A stretch of DNA of 64,000 bases from Devosia sp. YR412. Lineage in GTDB: Bacteria; Pseudomonadota; Alphaproteobacteria; Rhizobiales; Devosiaceae. The stretch is from contig NZ_FOFL01000003.1 of the NCBI RefSeq assembly GCF_900110945.1, forward strand, positions 124,001 to 188,000, in the 5' to 3' direction. This document shows positions 45,022-53,677 of this stretch, piece by piece. A program made the position numbers and the translations under genes. The notes below the pieces were generated by a model. That model was given only the letters and a program-made list of their open reading frames with translations. It had not been told where the DNA came from and did no database searches. Every line of letters begins with the position of its first letter. The stretch's first letter is position 1.

Positions 45022-45099
45022 CCGGCCGAAGGCAAAATCGCTTCAGTGGAGCGATTTTAGGTCGGAAGGCCATGAGGCTATGCCCGAATGGCGAGCGGG
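45022..45099. repeat. Family C palindromic repeat, single unit
   Basis: It contains the perfect hairpin AAAATCGCT-TCAGTGG-AGCGATTTT (45034-45058) and then GGTCGGAAGGCCATGAGGCT and CCGAATGGCGAGCGGGC. Reverse-complemented, it matches 50329-50410 and the units at 57530-57772. It lies directly between DUF1737 and the convergent Nudix gene and may act as a terminator. Confidence 0.85.
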
Positions 45100-45672
45100 C
45101 TATCTAAGCCGCAGCGCCAGTGCCTGCAGCATCATGATGGTTTTGGCATCGGAAATCTCGCCGGTGCCGATCATCGCCATGGCGGCGTCGAAGCCCAGCT
45201 CGAACACCTCGATATCCTCGCCCTCCTCGATCAGCCCGCCGCCATCATTGACGGTCTGCCCCGGCGTATAGTCGGCCAGGTAGCAGGCGCATTTTTCGGT
45301 CAGCGAGCCGGGGCTCATATAGGCGTTGAACAGGAAGACCAGATTTTCCGGCGCGTAGCCGGTTTCCTCCACCGCCTCGCGATACGCCGCCAGCGCCGGC
45401 GCTTCGCCATCGAGCAGGCCGGCCGGAGCCTCGATCAACCAGGCCGGATCGCCATTGAGATGCGGGGGCAGGCGGAACTGCCGGGTTAGGATCACCGTCC
45501 GGGCCGTTGGCGCATACATCAGCACGGCAGCGGCGCTGCCGTGGTCATAGATTTCGCGGGTGATCGTCTGCGCCGTGCCGTCGCGACGGCCATGCGTCAC
45601 CGTGTAATTGTCAAAGCGCCCCCAGTTGTGCGCCAGCTCGGTCACGCTATCGATCTTGATGGTCTCGTCCAT
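45100..45672 (-). CDS. Nudix hydrolase, NudK/ADP-ribose pyrophosphatase type
   Basis: 190 residues with a Nudix box GLLDGEAPALAAYREAVEET, keeping the REAVEETG core, preceded by LIEAPA as in NudK/ADP-sugar pyrophosphatases. E. coli NudK prefers GDP-mannose; substrate here is inferred only to be a nucleoside diphosphate sugar. The stop abuts a family C repeat. No sugar-nucleotide genes are next to it. Confidence 0.88.
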   Translation of the reverse strand: MDETIKIDSVTELAHNWGRFDNYTVTHGRRDGTAQTITREIYDHGSAAAVLMYAPTARTVILTRQFRLPPHLNGDPAWLIEAPAGLLDGEAPALAAYREAVEETGYAPENLVFLFNAYMSPGSLTEKCACYLADYTPGQTVNDGGGLIEEGEDIEVFELGFDAAMAMIGTGEISDAKTIMMLQALALRLR

Positions 45673-45798
45673 GCCCGGCTCCCGATTGCCTCTCCCCTAT
45701 GCCGGAAAGCGCTGGTCGCGGCTACCGCATCTGGCGCACGCCTGCCTTGGATCGGCCATGCTGGCTTGGTTGAGCAGCGGTTCATCGGAGATTTCGAC

Positions 45799-46149
45799 AT
45801 GTGGCGCTTCATCCTGCTCCTCGCACTCATCCCGCCTGCCACAGGGCAGGAAGCGCCGACCGATTGGCCCGAGCAGAAATGTGCTGCCTATGCCGCTGCC
45901 TGGTCGCAAGCCCTCGACGCGTACGGCAGTGACCAGATGAATTACGCCTTCATGGCCGGAAACGAGAATTTCATCGCCAGCGGCTGTGCCGACCGCGCCG
46001 AGATTTGCCCGCGATCCGCGCAGGAACTCGACATCGCCAATGCCCTGACCCTCGCGCTGATGAACGCCGGCACGGCCAGCACCTTCCTGCCGTTCAAATG
46101 CCCACAGCCGGAATCCGCCGCTGACGGCTGGACCGGGCCGGGCCTCTGA
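45799..46149 (+). CDS. Small secreted cysteine-containing hypothetical protein
   Basis: 116 residues. The ATG at 45799 has CGGAG eight bases upstream and begins a short signal peptide (MWRFILLLALIPPATGQ). The mature part has four cysteines, in EQKCAAYAAAW, ASGCADRAEICPRS and FKCPQPE, suggesting two disulfides. The first half recalls lysozyme-inhibitor-like or other small periplasmic proteins, but I cannot name a family. The frame is open upstream only as antisense of the Nudix gene. Confidence 0.6.
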   Translation: MWRFILLLALIPPATGQEAPTDWPEQKCAAYAAAWSQALDAYGSDQMNYAFMAGNENFIASGCADRAEICPRSAQELDIANALTLALMNAGTASTFLPFKCPQPESAADGWTGPGL

Positions 46150-46342
46150 CCGGCGCTTCTCACCGCAAACGATTGGGACCACCTGCCGCATGCGCCCCTC
46201 GCACATCCCGTTCGTCTAGCGAACAAAGTGCGGAATGCGCCAAAAGTCTCACGGCAGTGCTTTGATTTTGTAACACTTGAGCGCTAGAAGTCTCGAACCA
46301 TTCCAAACTGCAAGCGGCTCAGCCGCGCGCCAGCGAGGCTTC

Positions 46343-46729
46343 ATGACGGTTCGCTCCCGCCCTCTATCGCCCCATCTCCAGATCTATCGCTGGACCATCA
46401 CCATGGCCATGTCGATCGCCCATCGCGGCACCGGCATTGCCAATTATGTCGGCACGATCCTTCTGGTCGCCTGGCTCGCCGCGGCCGCCTGGGGGCAGGA
46501 GCCGCTCAATGGGATCAATGCCGTCTATGGCTCGTGGTTCGGCCAGCTGGTGCTGTTCGGCTATACATGGTCGTTGATCCACCACATGCTCGGCGGTATC
46601 CGCCACTTCATCTGGGATTTCATCATCGGCATGGAGCCCGGCCAGCGCGAAATGCTCGCCTGGGCAAACCTGATCGCTTCCGTCGTCCTGACCCTTCTGG
46701 TCTGGACCCTCTTTGTCTGGATGGCATGA
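46343..46729 (+). CDS. sdhC: Succinate dehydrogenase cytochrome b556 subunit
   Basis: SdhC is one of the two membrane anchors of complex II and binds haem b and quinone. The 128-residue sequence begins RPLSPHLQIYRWTITMAMSI, with AMSIAHRGTGIANY and SLIHHMLGGIRHFIWD carrying the conserved serine, arginine and histidines, and has three transmembrane helices. I take the ATG at 46343 (GCGAGG upstream). The stop overlaps sdhD. Confidence 0.95.
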   Translation: MTVRSRPLSPHLQIYRWTITMAMSIAHRGTGIANYVGTILLVAWLAAAAWGQEPLNGINAVYGSWFGQLVLFGYTWSLIHHMLGGIRHFIWDFIIGMEPGQREMLAWANLIASVVLTLLVWTLFVWMA

Positions 46730-47121
46730 TGCGCGAACAGATCATTACCCGCGACGTCGTCGCCAATCCAAAGTCCGTCTATGGCGACAAGCGCGCCTCG
46801 ACCCGCCATTTCTTCACCCAGCGGGTCACCGGCGCGATCAACATCGCCTTCCTGGCTCTGCTGCTTTTTGTCGTGGTGCGCCTGGCGGGCCAGGATCGCG
46901 TCGACATGGTTGCGGTGATCGGCAATGCCTGGATCGGCCTGCCGCTGGCGCTGCTGCTGGTCATCGTGGCGATCCACATGCGCAACGGCATGCGTGACAC
47001 GCTGGAGGACTATTTCCATGGCCGCACCTACAGCCTCTACATGATGCTCAACACCATGTTCTGCCTCGCCGTCGGCGTGGTGGGCGTCGTTTCCATTCTC
47101 AAGCTCGTCTTCTGGGGTTAG
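46726..47121 (+). CDS. sdhD: Succinate dehydrogenase membrane anchor subunit
   Basis: 131 residues with three transmembrane helices; the haem-side motif is [18 protein letters not shown]. It starts at the first of two consecutive ATG codons, overlapping sdhC in ATGA (the second ATG, at 46729, is equally possible). With SdhC it anchors the flavoprotein and iron-sulfur subunits and reduces ubiquinone. sdhA follows after 4 bp. Confidence 0.94.
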   Translation: MMREQIITRDVVANPKSVYGDKRASTRHFFTQRVTGAINIAFLALLLFVVVRLAGQDRVDMVAVIGNAWIGLPLALLLVIVAIHMRNGMRDTLEDYFHGRTYSLYMMLNTMFCLAVGVVGVVSILKLVFWG

Positions 47122-47125
47122 CCGC

Positions 47126-48937
47126 ATGGCCAATTACGAACTCATCGACCACGAATTCGACGTGGTGGTGGTTGGCGCCGGTGGCGCGGGCCTGCGTGCC
47201 ACCCTCGGCATGGCCGAGCAGGGCCTCAAGACCGCCTGCATCACCAAGGTCTTCCCCACCCGCAGCCATACCGTGGCGGCGCAGGGCGGCATTGCGGCGT
47301 CGCTGCAGAATATGGGTCCCGATAGCTGGCAGTGGCACATGTATGACACCGTCAAGGGCTCCGACTGGCTCGGCGACAATGACGCTATGGAATATCTGGC
47401 GCGCGAAGCCCCCGCCGCTATCTATGAGCTCGAGCACTACGGCGTGCCGTTCTCCCGCACCCAGGATGGCCGCATCTACCAGCGCCCCTTCGGCGGCCAC
47501 ATGACCGAGTTTGGCGATGGCCCGCCGGTTCAGCGCACCTGCGCCGCCGCCGACCGCACCGGCCACGCCATCCTGCACACGCTCTATGGCCAGAGCCTGC
47601 GCAACAATGCCGAATTCTATATCGAATATTTCGCCCTCGACCTGATCATGGGCGAGAATGGCGAGTGCCAGGGCGTCATCGCCTGGAAGCTCGATGACGG
47701 TACTTTGCACCGTTTCCGCGCCAAGCTGGTGGTTCTCGCCACCGGTGGCTACGGCCGCTCCTATTTCTCGGCCACCTCGGCCCACACCTGCACCGGCGAC
47801 GGCAATGGCATGGTCGTCCGCGCCGGCCTGCCGCTGCAGGATATGGAATTCGTGCAGTTCCACCCCACCGGCATCTATGGCGCCGGCGTTCTCATTACCG
47901 AAGGCGCGCGCGGCGAGGGCGGCTATCTGACCAATTCGGAAGGCGAGCGCTTCATGGAGCGCTATGCCCCGAACGCGAAAGACCTTGCCTCGCGCGACGT
48001 CGTCTCCCGCTGCATGACGCTGGAAATCCGCGAAGGCCGCGGCGTCGGTCCCAACAAGGACCATATCTACCTGCACCTCGATCATCTCGATCCGAAAGTG
48101 CTGCATGAGCGCCTGCCGGGCATTACCGAATCGGCCAAGATCTTTGCCGGCGTCGACCTGACCCGCGAGCCGATCCCGGTGCTGCCGACGGTGCATTACA
48201 ACATGGGCGGCATCCCGGCCAATTATCATGGCGAAGTGCTCGATCCGACCCCGGACAATCCGGACCGCGTCGTTCCCGGCCTGATGGCCGTGGGCGAGGC
48301 GGCCTGTGCCTCGGTGCATGGCGCCAATCGCCTCGGCTCCAATTCGCTAACCGACCTTGTGGTCTTCGGCCGTGCTGCGGCCATCCGCGCCGGCAAGGTG
48401 ATCGACCGCGAAGCGCCGATCCCCGGCATCAATGCCGCCGAAGACGCCAAAATCCTCGCCCGCTTCGATCGTCTGCGCAATGCCTCGGGCAGCCAGTCGA
48501 CCGCCAAGCTGCGCGACGAGATGCAGCGCACCATGCAGACCGATGCGGCGGTGTTCCGCACCGATGCGACGCTCAAGCAGGGCGTCGCCAAGATGAGCGA
48601 AATCTATTCGCGCCTGCATGATGTGGCCGTCACCGACCGCTCGCTGATCTGGAATTCGGACCTGGTGGAAACGCTGGAACTGGAAAACCTGATGGCCTGC
48701 GCCATGGTCACCGTGGTCTCGGCCGAAGCGCGCCATGAAAGCCGCGGCGCCCATGCCCATGAGGACTATCCGAGCCGCGACGACGAAAACTGGCGCAAGC
48801 ATACGCTGAGCTGGATCGACATCGAGAGCGGTGCGGTCAAGCTGGGCTATCGCCCGGTGCATGTCGATCCGCTGACCCCCGAAAGCGAAGGCGGCATCGA
48901 CCTCAAGAAGATCGCCCCCAAGGCGCGCGTCTACTGA
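47126..48937 (+). CDS. sdhA: Succinate dehydrogenase flavoprotein subunit
   Basis: 603 residues, oxidising succinate to fumarate with covalent FAD. It has [20 protein letters not shown], the FAD-linking histidine in [15 protein letters not shown], and the active-site [20 protein letters not shown]. The C terminus ends [12 protein letters not shown] as in alphaproteobacterial SdhA. The stop overlaps the start of a small secreted cysteine protein, not sdhB, which is the unusual point of this operon. Confidence 0.97.
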   Translation: MANYELIDHEFDVVVVGAGGAGLRATLGMAEQGLKTACITKVFPTRSHTVAAQGGIAASLQNMGPDSWQWHMYDTVKGSDWLGDNDAMEYLAREAPAAIYELEHYGVPFSRTQDGRIYQRPFGGHMTEFGDGPPVQRTCAAADRTGHAILHTLYGQSLRNNAEFYIEYFALDLIMGENGECQGVIAWKLDDGTLHRFRAKLVVLATGGYGRSYFSATSAHTCTGDGNGMVVRAGLPLQDMEFVQFHPTGIYGAGVLITEGARGEGGYLTNSEGERFMERYAPNAKDLASRDVVSRCMTLEIREGRGVGPNKDHIYLHLDHLDPKVLHERLPGITESAKIFAGVDLTREPIPVLPTVHYNMGGIPANYHGEVLDPTPDNPDRVVPGLMAVGEAACASVHGANRLGSNSLTDLVVFGRAAAIRAGKVIDREAPIPGINAAEDAKILARFDRLRNASGSQSTAKLRDEMQRTMQTDAAVFRTDATLKQGVAKMSEIYSRLHDVAVTDRSLIWNSDLVETLELENLMACAMVTVVSAEARHESRGAHAHEDYPSRDDENWRKHTLSWIDIESGAVKLGYRPVHVDPLTPESEGGIDLKKIAPKARVY

Positions 48938-49224
48938 TGCGCGGCCTGGTTCTGGTTTCCGCCCTGCTGCTGGCTGCAACACCGGCTTTCGCCGCTGCCC
49001 CCACCGACGCGCAGAAGGCCGAGTTCTATTCGGTCTGCGTCGGGATCAGCAGCAATGCCGAGCTGTGCACCTGCAAGGCGGATGCTGCGATGACACTGAT
49101 CGACGAGCGCTTCATGGGCGTGGTGATCGCTTCGATGAAGGGCTCGACGCCCAAGTCGGACGATTACGTCGCCTACAATACCTACGTCGCCAAATCGAAC
49201 CAGATCTGCAAGCCGAACTACTAG
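48937..49224 (+). CDS. Small secreted cysteine protein within the sdh operon
   Basis: 95 residues. A signal peptide (about 1-20, ending AFAA) is followed by a mature domain with four cysteines (34, 44, 46, 91): YSVCVGIS, ELCTCKADA and the C-terminal ICKPNY. Helical and hydrophilic otherwise. The ATG overlaps the sdhA stop by one base and sdhB begins 47 bp after its end, so it is cotranscribed with complex II. I recognise no named family. A periplasmic, redox- or metal-related role is only a guess from the C-x-C and signal peptide. Confidence 0.75.
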   Translation: MRGLVLVSALLLAATPAFAAAPTDAQKAEFYSVCVGISSNAELCTCKADAAMTLIDERFMGVVIASMKGSTPKSDDYVAYNTYVAKSNQICKPNY

Positions 49225-49271
49225 GTTTTCGCGCCGGTTGAGCGGCGTGTATTGAAAAGGAAGACCGACCC

Positions 49272-50057
49272 ATGGTCGAACTGATGCTCCCCAAGGCCGA
49301 CCGTCCGACCAAGGGCAAGACGTGGCCCAAGCCAGCCAATGCCAAGCGGCTGCGCGAGTATCACATCTATCGCTACAATCCCGATGAGAGCGCCAATCCG
49401 CGCATCGACACCTACTTTGTCGATCTCGACGATTGCGGTCCGATGATCCTCGATGGCCTGCTGTGGATCAAGAACAAGGTCGATGCGACCCTGACGCTGC
49501 GCCGCTCCTGCCGCGAGGGCATCTGCGGCTCCTGCTCGATGAATATCAACGGGCTCAATACCCTGGCCTGTACCAAGGGCATGGATGACTCGTCCGGCCC
49601 GATCAAGATCTACCCACTGCCGCATATGCCGGTGGTCAAGGATCTGGTGCCTGACCTCACCCTGTTCTACGCCCAGCACCGCGCCATCGAGCCCTGGCTC
49701 AAGACCACCTCGCCGACGCCGGAAAAGGAATGGACCCAGTCGGTGCCGCAGCGCGCCAAGCTCGACGGGCTCTATGAATGCATCCTCTGCGCCTGCTGCT
49801 CGACCTCCTGCCCGAGCTATTGGTGGAATGGCGAAAAGTATCTCGGACCGGCAGCCCTGCTGCAGGCCTATCGCTGGTTGATCGATTCGCGTGACGAGAC
49901 CACCCAGGAACGCCTCGACGACCTCGAAGACCCGTTCAAGCTCTACCGCTGCCACACCATCATGAACTGCGCCAAGGTCTGCCCCAAGGGGCTGAACCCG
50001 GCCAAGGCAATTGCCGAAATCAAGAAGATGATGGTCGAGCGCAAGGTCGCTGCGTAA
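49272..50057 (+). CDS. sdhB: Succinate dehydrogenase iron-sulfur subunit
   Basis: 261 residues carrying the three clusters of complex II: [2Fe-2S] in [18 protein letters not shown], [4Fe-4S] in [16 protein letters not shown] and [3Fe-4S] in [17 protein letters not shown]. It passes electrons from SdhA to the quinone site at SdhC/SdhD. It is separated from sdhA by the small secreted protein gene and followed by an intrinsic terminator at 50084. Confidence 0.97.
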   Translation: MVELMLPKADRPTKGKTWPKPANAKRLREYHIYRYNPDESANPRIDTYFVDLDDCGPMILDGLLWIKNKVDATLTLRRSCREGICGSCSMNINGLNTLACTKGMDDSSGPIKIYPLPHMPVVKDLVPDLTLFYAQHRAIEPWLKTTSPTPEKEWTQSVPQRAKLDGLYECILCACCSTSCPSYWWNGEKYLGPAALLQAYRWLIDSRDETTQERLDDLEDPFKLYRCHTIMNCAKVCPKGLNPAKAIAEIKKMMVERKVAA

Positions 50058-50083
50058 GCGAATTGGACTGGTCTGAAGATTGG

Positions 50084-50111
50084 AAACCCCGGCGCTTGCG
50101 TCGGGGTTTTT
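50084..50111 (+). terminator. Intrinsic terminator of the sdh operon
   Basis: AAACCCCGGCG (50084-50094) pairs with CGTCGGGGTTT (one G-U) around a CTTG loop and is followed by a T-run, 26 bp after the sdhB stop. Confidence 0.88.
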
Positions 50112-50142
50112 GTTTGGGTGGCTTTTGAGATCATCGTGGCTC

Positions 50143-50271
50143 CCATCACCCCACCCGACCCCTGCGGGGCCACCCTCCCCATTCAGGGGAAAGAATTGAG
50201 AGTTCAGCGGTCTCGATCTTTCTTATCCCTCCCCCTTGTGGGGAGGGTGGCCGCTGTAGGCGGTCGGGTGG
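50143..50271. repeat. Dispersed intergenic repeat, family B, copy 3
   Basis: It has CCACCCGACCCCTGCGGGGC, CTCCCCATTCAGGGGAAAGA, then TTTCTTATCCCTCCCCCTTG and TGGGGAGGGTGGCCGCTGTA, ending GGTCGGGTGGG. Most of it parallels 41066-41181; the two ends are inverted relative to each other. Confidence 0.87.
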
Positions 50272-50285
50272 GCACGATGAGAACA

Positions 50286-50313
50286 AAAACGGCGGGCCAA
50301 GGCCCGCCGTTTT
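50286..50313. terminator. Bidirectional intrinsic terminator
   Basis: A perfect 13-bp inverted repeat, AAAACGGCGGGCC-AA-GGCCCGCCGTTTT, with T-runs on both strands. It lies between the sdh operon and the convergent five-repeat protein gene, and is the probable end of the latter. Confidence 0.82.
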
Positions 50314-50328
50314 CAATTCAAATTCAAA

Positions 50329-50410
50329 CGCTCCCGCCATTCGGCCATAGGCCTCATGGCCTTCTCGCCTCAAATCGCGCCACTGGCGCGATTTGCCCTA
50401 CGGGACGGCT
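50329..50410. repeat. Family C palindromic repeat, single unit
   Basis: GCTCCCGCCATTCGGCCATA, then CTCATGGCCTTCTCGCCTCA and a hairpin AAATCGCGCCA-CTGG-CGCGATTT, ending CCCTACGGGACGGCT. The same organisation as 57691-57772; inverted at 45022-45099. It abuts the stop codon of the five-repeat protein gene. Confidence 0.87.
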
Positions 50411-51547
50411 CTAAGCATCTTCCTTGAGCACGATCGTGCCAGCTTCATAAGCCGCCTTGCAGTCGACGCTGTCGTGCTCAAGATCGCTCTCCAGCAGCGT
50501 TGCCGCAGCGCCCGGGCCTTCGAAGCGCGGGTCGTCGCACTGGTCGTCGTCGGCATAGTCCGAAGTGTTGTCGCCGAAGTCGATGGCCTTGCTGTCATAG
50601 GGCGCGCCGGCGGCATATTCCGGGGTGTAGACGGTGCGGATGGTCACCTTGCCCTCGGCCTCCAGCGCCTTGCAGTCGCTGGCGTCGCCATACATGTCTT
50701 CGGTCAGCAGCTTCTTGTCGGTGCCGGTGCCGGTAAAGCGCAGGTCGTCGCATTCGCCGTCATTGGCCCACTTGCTCCAGTCGGCGCCATAGTCGAAGGC
50801 GGCAACCGGCTGGGTGGTGGAGCCGCCATTGAAGGTGGCGGTGCCGGCGGCAACGGCGGCGCGGCAGTCGGTAGCGTCATGGCCGATGTCGGCGTCGAGC
50901 AGTTCAGCGGCAACGCCGGTGCCCGAGAAGCGCGGATCGTCGCATTCCTGGTCCTTGGCCCATTCGCTGGTGTCGTCGCCGTAATCGATGGCCTCGGCGA
51001 CGTCAGCCGTCCCGGTGGCCAGCGTCACGGTGCCGGCCTCATAGGCGGCGCGGCAGTCGGTGGCGTCCTTGCTGATATCGGCATCGAGCAGTTCATCGGC
51101 CGAGCCGGTGCCGGTGAAGCGCGGGTCATCGCATTCGCCATCATTGGCCCATTCGCTCGAATCATCGCCGAAATTGATGGCGTTGATCGGGGTGGCGATG
51201 GCGATGTCGGAGGGCGAGGTCGGAATGTCGCCTTCGCCGGCCAGAGTTACCGTGCCGGCCTCGAAGGCGGTGCGGCAATCAGTGGCGTCCTTGGCAATAT
51301 CAACGTCCTCGAGCTCCTGGGCCGAACCGGTGCCGGCGAAGCGCGGATCGTCGCATTCGCCGTCATTGGCCCAATGGCTGGAATCATCGCCGAAGTCGAT
51401 ATCGCTGTCGGCAGAGGTTGAGGCCGTCGTATTGGCCGGCGGTGGATTCTTGTTGTCGAGCTTTTGCGCCATGGCCGGCGTCGCCAACCCGGCGGCCAGC
51501 GCCAGGGCGAAAGCGGCGCTGCCGAGGATCTTGTGCATTGCGTTCAT
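50411..51547 (-). CDS. Secreted protein with five tandem two-cysteine repeats, unknown function
   Basis: 378 residues, a signal peptide (1-27, ending PAMA), a short linker and five repeats at about 50-102, 124-176, 187-239, 251-303 and 322-374. Each repeat has an aromatic-containing FGDDSSxWANDGECDDPRF, then GTGxxxELLDxDIxxDATDC and AYEAGTVTL. The two cysteines of every repeat are exactly 26 residues apart (65/91, 139/165, 202/228, 266/292, 337/363), so one disulfide per repeat is likely; the acidic residues could bind calcium. I know the repeat from uncharacterised alphaproteobacterial proteins but not a named family. AAGGGAC precedes the ATG. Confidence 0.8.
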   Translation of the reverse strand: MNAMHKILGSAAFALALAAGLATPAMAQKLDNKNPPPANTTASTSADSDIDFGDDSSHWANDGECDDPRFAGTGSAQELEDVDIAKDATDCRTAFEAGTVTLAGEGDIPTSPSDIAIATPINAINFGDDSSEWANDGECDDPRFTGTGSADELLDADISKDATDCRAAYEAGTVTLATGTADVAEAIDYGDDTSEWAKDQECDDPRFSGTGVAAELLDADIGHDATDCRAAVAAGTATFNGGSTTQPVAAFDYGADWSKWANDGECDDLRFTGTGTDKKLLTEDMYGDASDCKALEAEGKVTIRTVYTPEYAAGAPYDSKAIDFGDNTSDYADDDQCDDPRFEGPGAAATLLESDLEHDSVDCKAAYEAGTIVLKEDA

Positions 51548-51633
51548 CGGTTGTCCCTTCCCGGTGGAGCGTGCAGTCGTGGCGGCAGATTACAGCGGCT
51601 TTACGGCACGCAAAAGTGATTGTGGCGAAACAA

Positions 51634-52572
51634 TCAACTCATTGCCTGTTTTGCCCGCCGTTCGGCCCGCGTGAACAGCACCGAGCCGAGCAGCACCAGC
51701 GCCGTGCCCAGGCCATGATAAAGCGTGAAGGGCTCCGACAGGATGACAACGGCGAGCAGGATTGTCACCACCGGACCAAAGGCCGCCGTCGAGGCGGTGG
51801 CACGGGCGCCGATGCGGGACATGCCGGCATTCATCAGAAAGCTCGGCAGCACCGTGCCGAAAATCCCCAAGGCGAGGCCGTAACCCCAAAGATGCGGCGT
51901 CAGCGCCAGATAGCTTTGCGGCCCCGCCAGGATCAGGTTCTGGGCAATGGCGCAGATGGCCGCGGTGGACATGCCGATGCAGGTGAAGAGCCCGGCGCCG
52001 ATCACCAGCATCTGCCGCTTGGCGAGATGCTGATAGAGCGCAAAGGTAATGGCCGAGCCCAGCACCAGCAGCGTTCCGGCCAGCAGCCCGTCCGGATTGA
52101 CCACCAGGTTCCAGCCAAAGATCACTAGGAGCCCGGCATAGCTGATCAGCATCGAGGGCACGACGCTCCACACCATACGGTCGCGGAAGAACCAGACGCC
52201 GAACAGCAGCACGAAGAAGGGATAGGTGAACAGCACCAGCCGCTCATATTGCGCCGAGACGTAGTTGAGGCCGAGGAAGTCGAGATAGCTCGACAGGTAA
52301 TAGCCGAGGATACCGACGGCCATGCTGGCCAGCACGATCCTTGGCGTCAGCAGCGCGCGCAATGTGGTCTCGCGGCGCAGCAGGGTGACGAGGATCACCA
52401 GATAGACCGGAAGCGCGACGATCATGCGCAGGCTGAGCAGCATCTCGGTCGAGACGCCTTCGCCATAGGCCAGCTTGATGAAAATGCCCTTGGTGGAAAA
52501 CAGCACCGCGCCTGCCACGGCAAAACTATAGCCGAGCGGGTCATTGACGGTGGGAGAGGGGGCTTGGGCCAT
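51634..52572 (-). CDS. EamA-family (DMT superfamily) transporter
   Basis: 312 residues from the ATG at 52572, with ten hydrophobic helices: YSFAVAGAVLFSTKGIFIKL, ILGYYLSSYLDFLGLNYVSA and GSAITFALYQHLAKRQML. The L-x-F-S-x-K-G-I-F-x-K start distinguishes it from the tandem EamA pair at 41-43 kb. Substrate unknown. It lies downstream of xerC on the same strand. Confidence 0.9.
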   Translation of the reverse strand: MAQAPSPTVNDPLGYSFAVAGAVLFSTKGIFIKLAYGEGVSTEMLLSLRMIVALPVYLVILVTLLRRETTLRALLTPRIVLASMAVGILGYYLSSYLDFLGLNYVSAQYERLVLFTYPFFVLLFGVWFFRDRMVWSVVPSMLISYAGLLVIFGWNLVVNPDGLLAGTLLVLGSAITFALYQHLAKRQMLVIGAGLFTCIGMSTAAICAIAQNLILAGPQSYLALTPHLWGYGLALGIFGTVLPSFLMNAGMSRIGARATASTAAFGPVVTILLAVVILSEPFTLYHGLGTALVLLGSVLFTRAERRAKQAMS

Positions 52573-52668
52573 TTGCCTTGATAGGACCGGCCGCCGAGCT
52601 CGTACAAGTCCGGAGGGCCGATATCCGTTCACCCGTTCCGGCGCTCAATGTTAACAGTGTGCTAACAC

Positions 52669-53598
52669 TTAGCCGCGCGGATGGGCCTTGCGATAGCTTT
52701 CCAGCAGGCGGTCGGTATCGACGGCGGTATAGATCTGCGTGGTCGAGAGACTGGCATGGCCCAGCAGTTCCTGGATGGCGCGTAAATCCCCGCCGCGCCC
52801 CAATAAATGGGTGGCAAAGGAATGTCTGAGCGCATGTGGCGTGGCCGAGGGCGGTAGCCCGAAAGCCGAGCGCAGGCCCTCCATGCGCAGCTGGATGATG
52901 CGCGGCGACAACACGCCGCCCTTGACCCCGCGAAACAGCGGTTCATCGCTCTCAATCTTGAACGGCGACAGGCTGTTATAGAGGTCGATCGACTTGCGCA
53001 CCGCCTCAATCAGCGGCACCAGTCGCACCTTGCCGCCCTTGCCGGTTACCCGCAGCACCTGGGCTTCGAGATCGCTGCCGGTGACCGCCAGCGCCTCGGA
53101 AATTCGCAAGCCGGCTCCGTAACATAGCGACAGCACCGCCATGTCGCGGGCCGCCACCCAGGGCTCCTCGTCCCTGTCGACGGAGGATGAAATGGTGCCC
53201 CGTGCCTCGGCCACGGTCAGCGCCTTGGGCAGGCTCTTGGGCAGTTTGGGCGTGCGGATAACATTGAGCGCCTCGCTCCGCAGCACGCCCTCGCGCTCCA
53301 GATAACGGAAGAAACTCTTGAGCGCCGACAACACCCTGGCCAGCGAGCGCGACCCCAAAGTCTCGCTGCGCCGCTGCGCCATGAAGGCGCGAATATCGGC
53401 GCCGCGCAGCTCTTTCAGCGTCGCCAGCGTCACCGGCCCACCGGCATGACCGGCTAGAAAGCTCAGGAATTGATCGACATCGCGGCCATAGGCTTCGAGC
53501 GTATTGCCCGCAAGCCGGCGCACCGAGCCGAGCTCACGCTGCCAGCCGGCAAGCTGGGCACGGACAAAAGCGTCGGTGGCAAAGGCGGAATCGACCAT
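52669..53598 (-). CDS. xerC: Tyrosine recombinase XerC
   Basis: 309 residues from the ATG at 53598 with an N-terminal SAM-like core-binding domain and a catalytic domain containing the full set: Arg in GAGLRISEAL, Lys in VTGKGGKVRLVP, HALRHSFATHLL, LLGHASLSTTQIYTAV with the nucleophilic tyrosine. XerC with XerD resolves chromosome dimers at dif. Length, even composition and proximity to priA argue for XerC over a phage integrase; XerC versus XerD rests on that context. No dif site was found beside it. Confidence 0.85.
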   Translation of the reverse strand: MVDSAFATDAFVRAQLAGWQRELGSVRRLAGNTLEAYGRDVDQFLSFLAGHAGGPVTLATLKELRGADIRAFMAQRRSETLGSRSLARVLSALKSFFRYLEREGVLRSEALNVIRTPKLPKSLPKALTVAEARGTISSSVDRDEEPWVAARDMAVLSLCYGAGLRISEALAVTGSDLEAQVLRVTGKGGKVRLVPLIEAVRKSIDLYNSLSPFKIESDEPLFRGVKGGVLSPRIIQLRMEGLRSAFGLPPSATPHALRHSFATHLLGRGGDLRAIQELLGHASLSTTQIYTAVDTDRLLESYRKAHPRG

Positions 53599-53677
53599 GA
53601 AGGCAATGTGAACCGGCGTGGTAAACCCCGCCTTAACTCGGATGGACGATGTTGGCTTATCCAGTGGAGTCGGCAGC

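Noticed and set aside
52651..52666. Second CtrA site, TTAA-N7-CTAAC
   Set aside because: One consensus position differs, and it lies downstream of xerC and 79 bp before an EamA gene; too weak to call.
52669..53598. Phage or genomic-island integrase
   Set aside because: Length, position near priA, normal composition and lack of flanking att repeats or phage genes fit chromosomal XerC.
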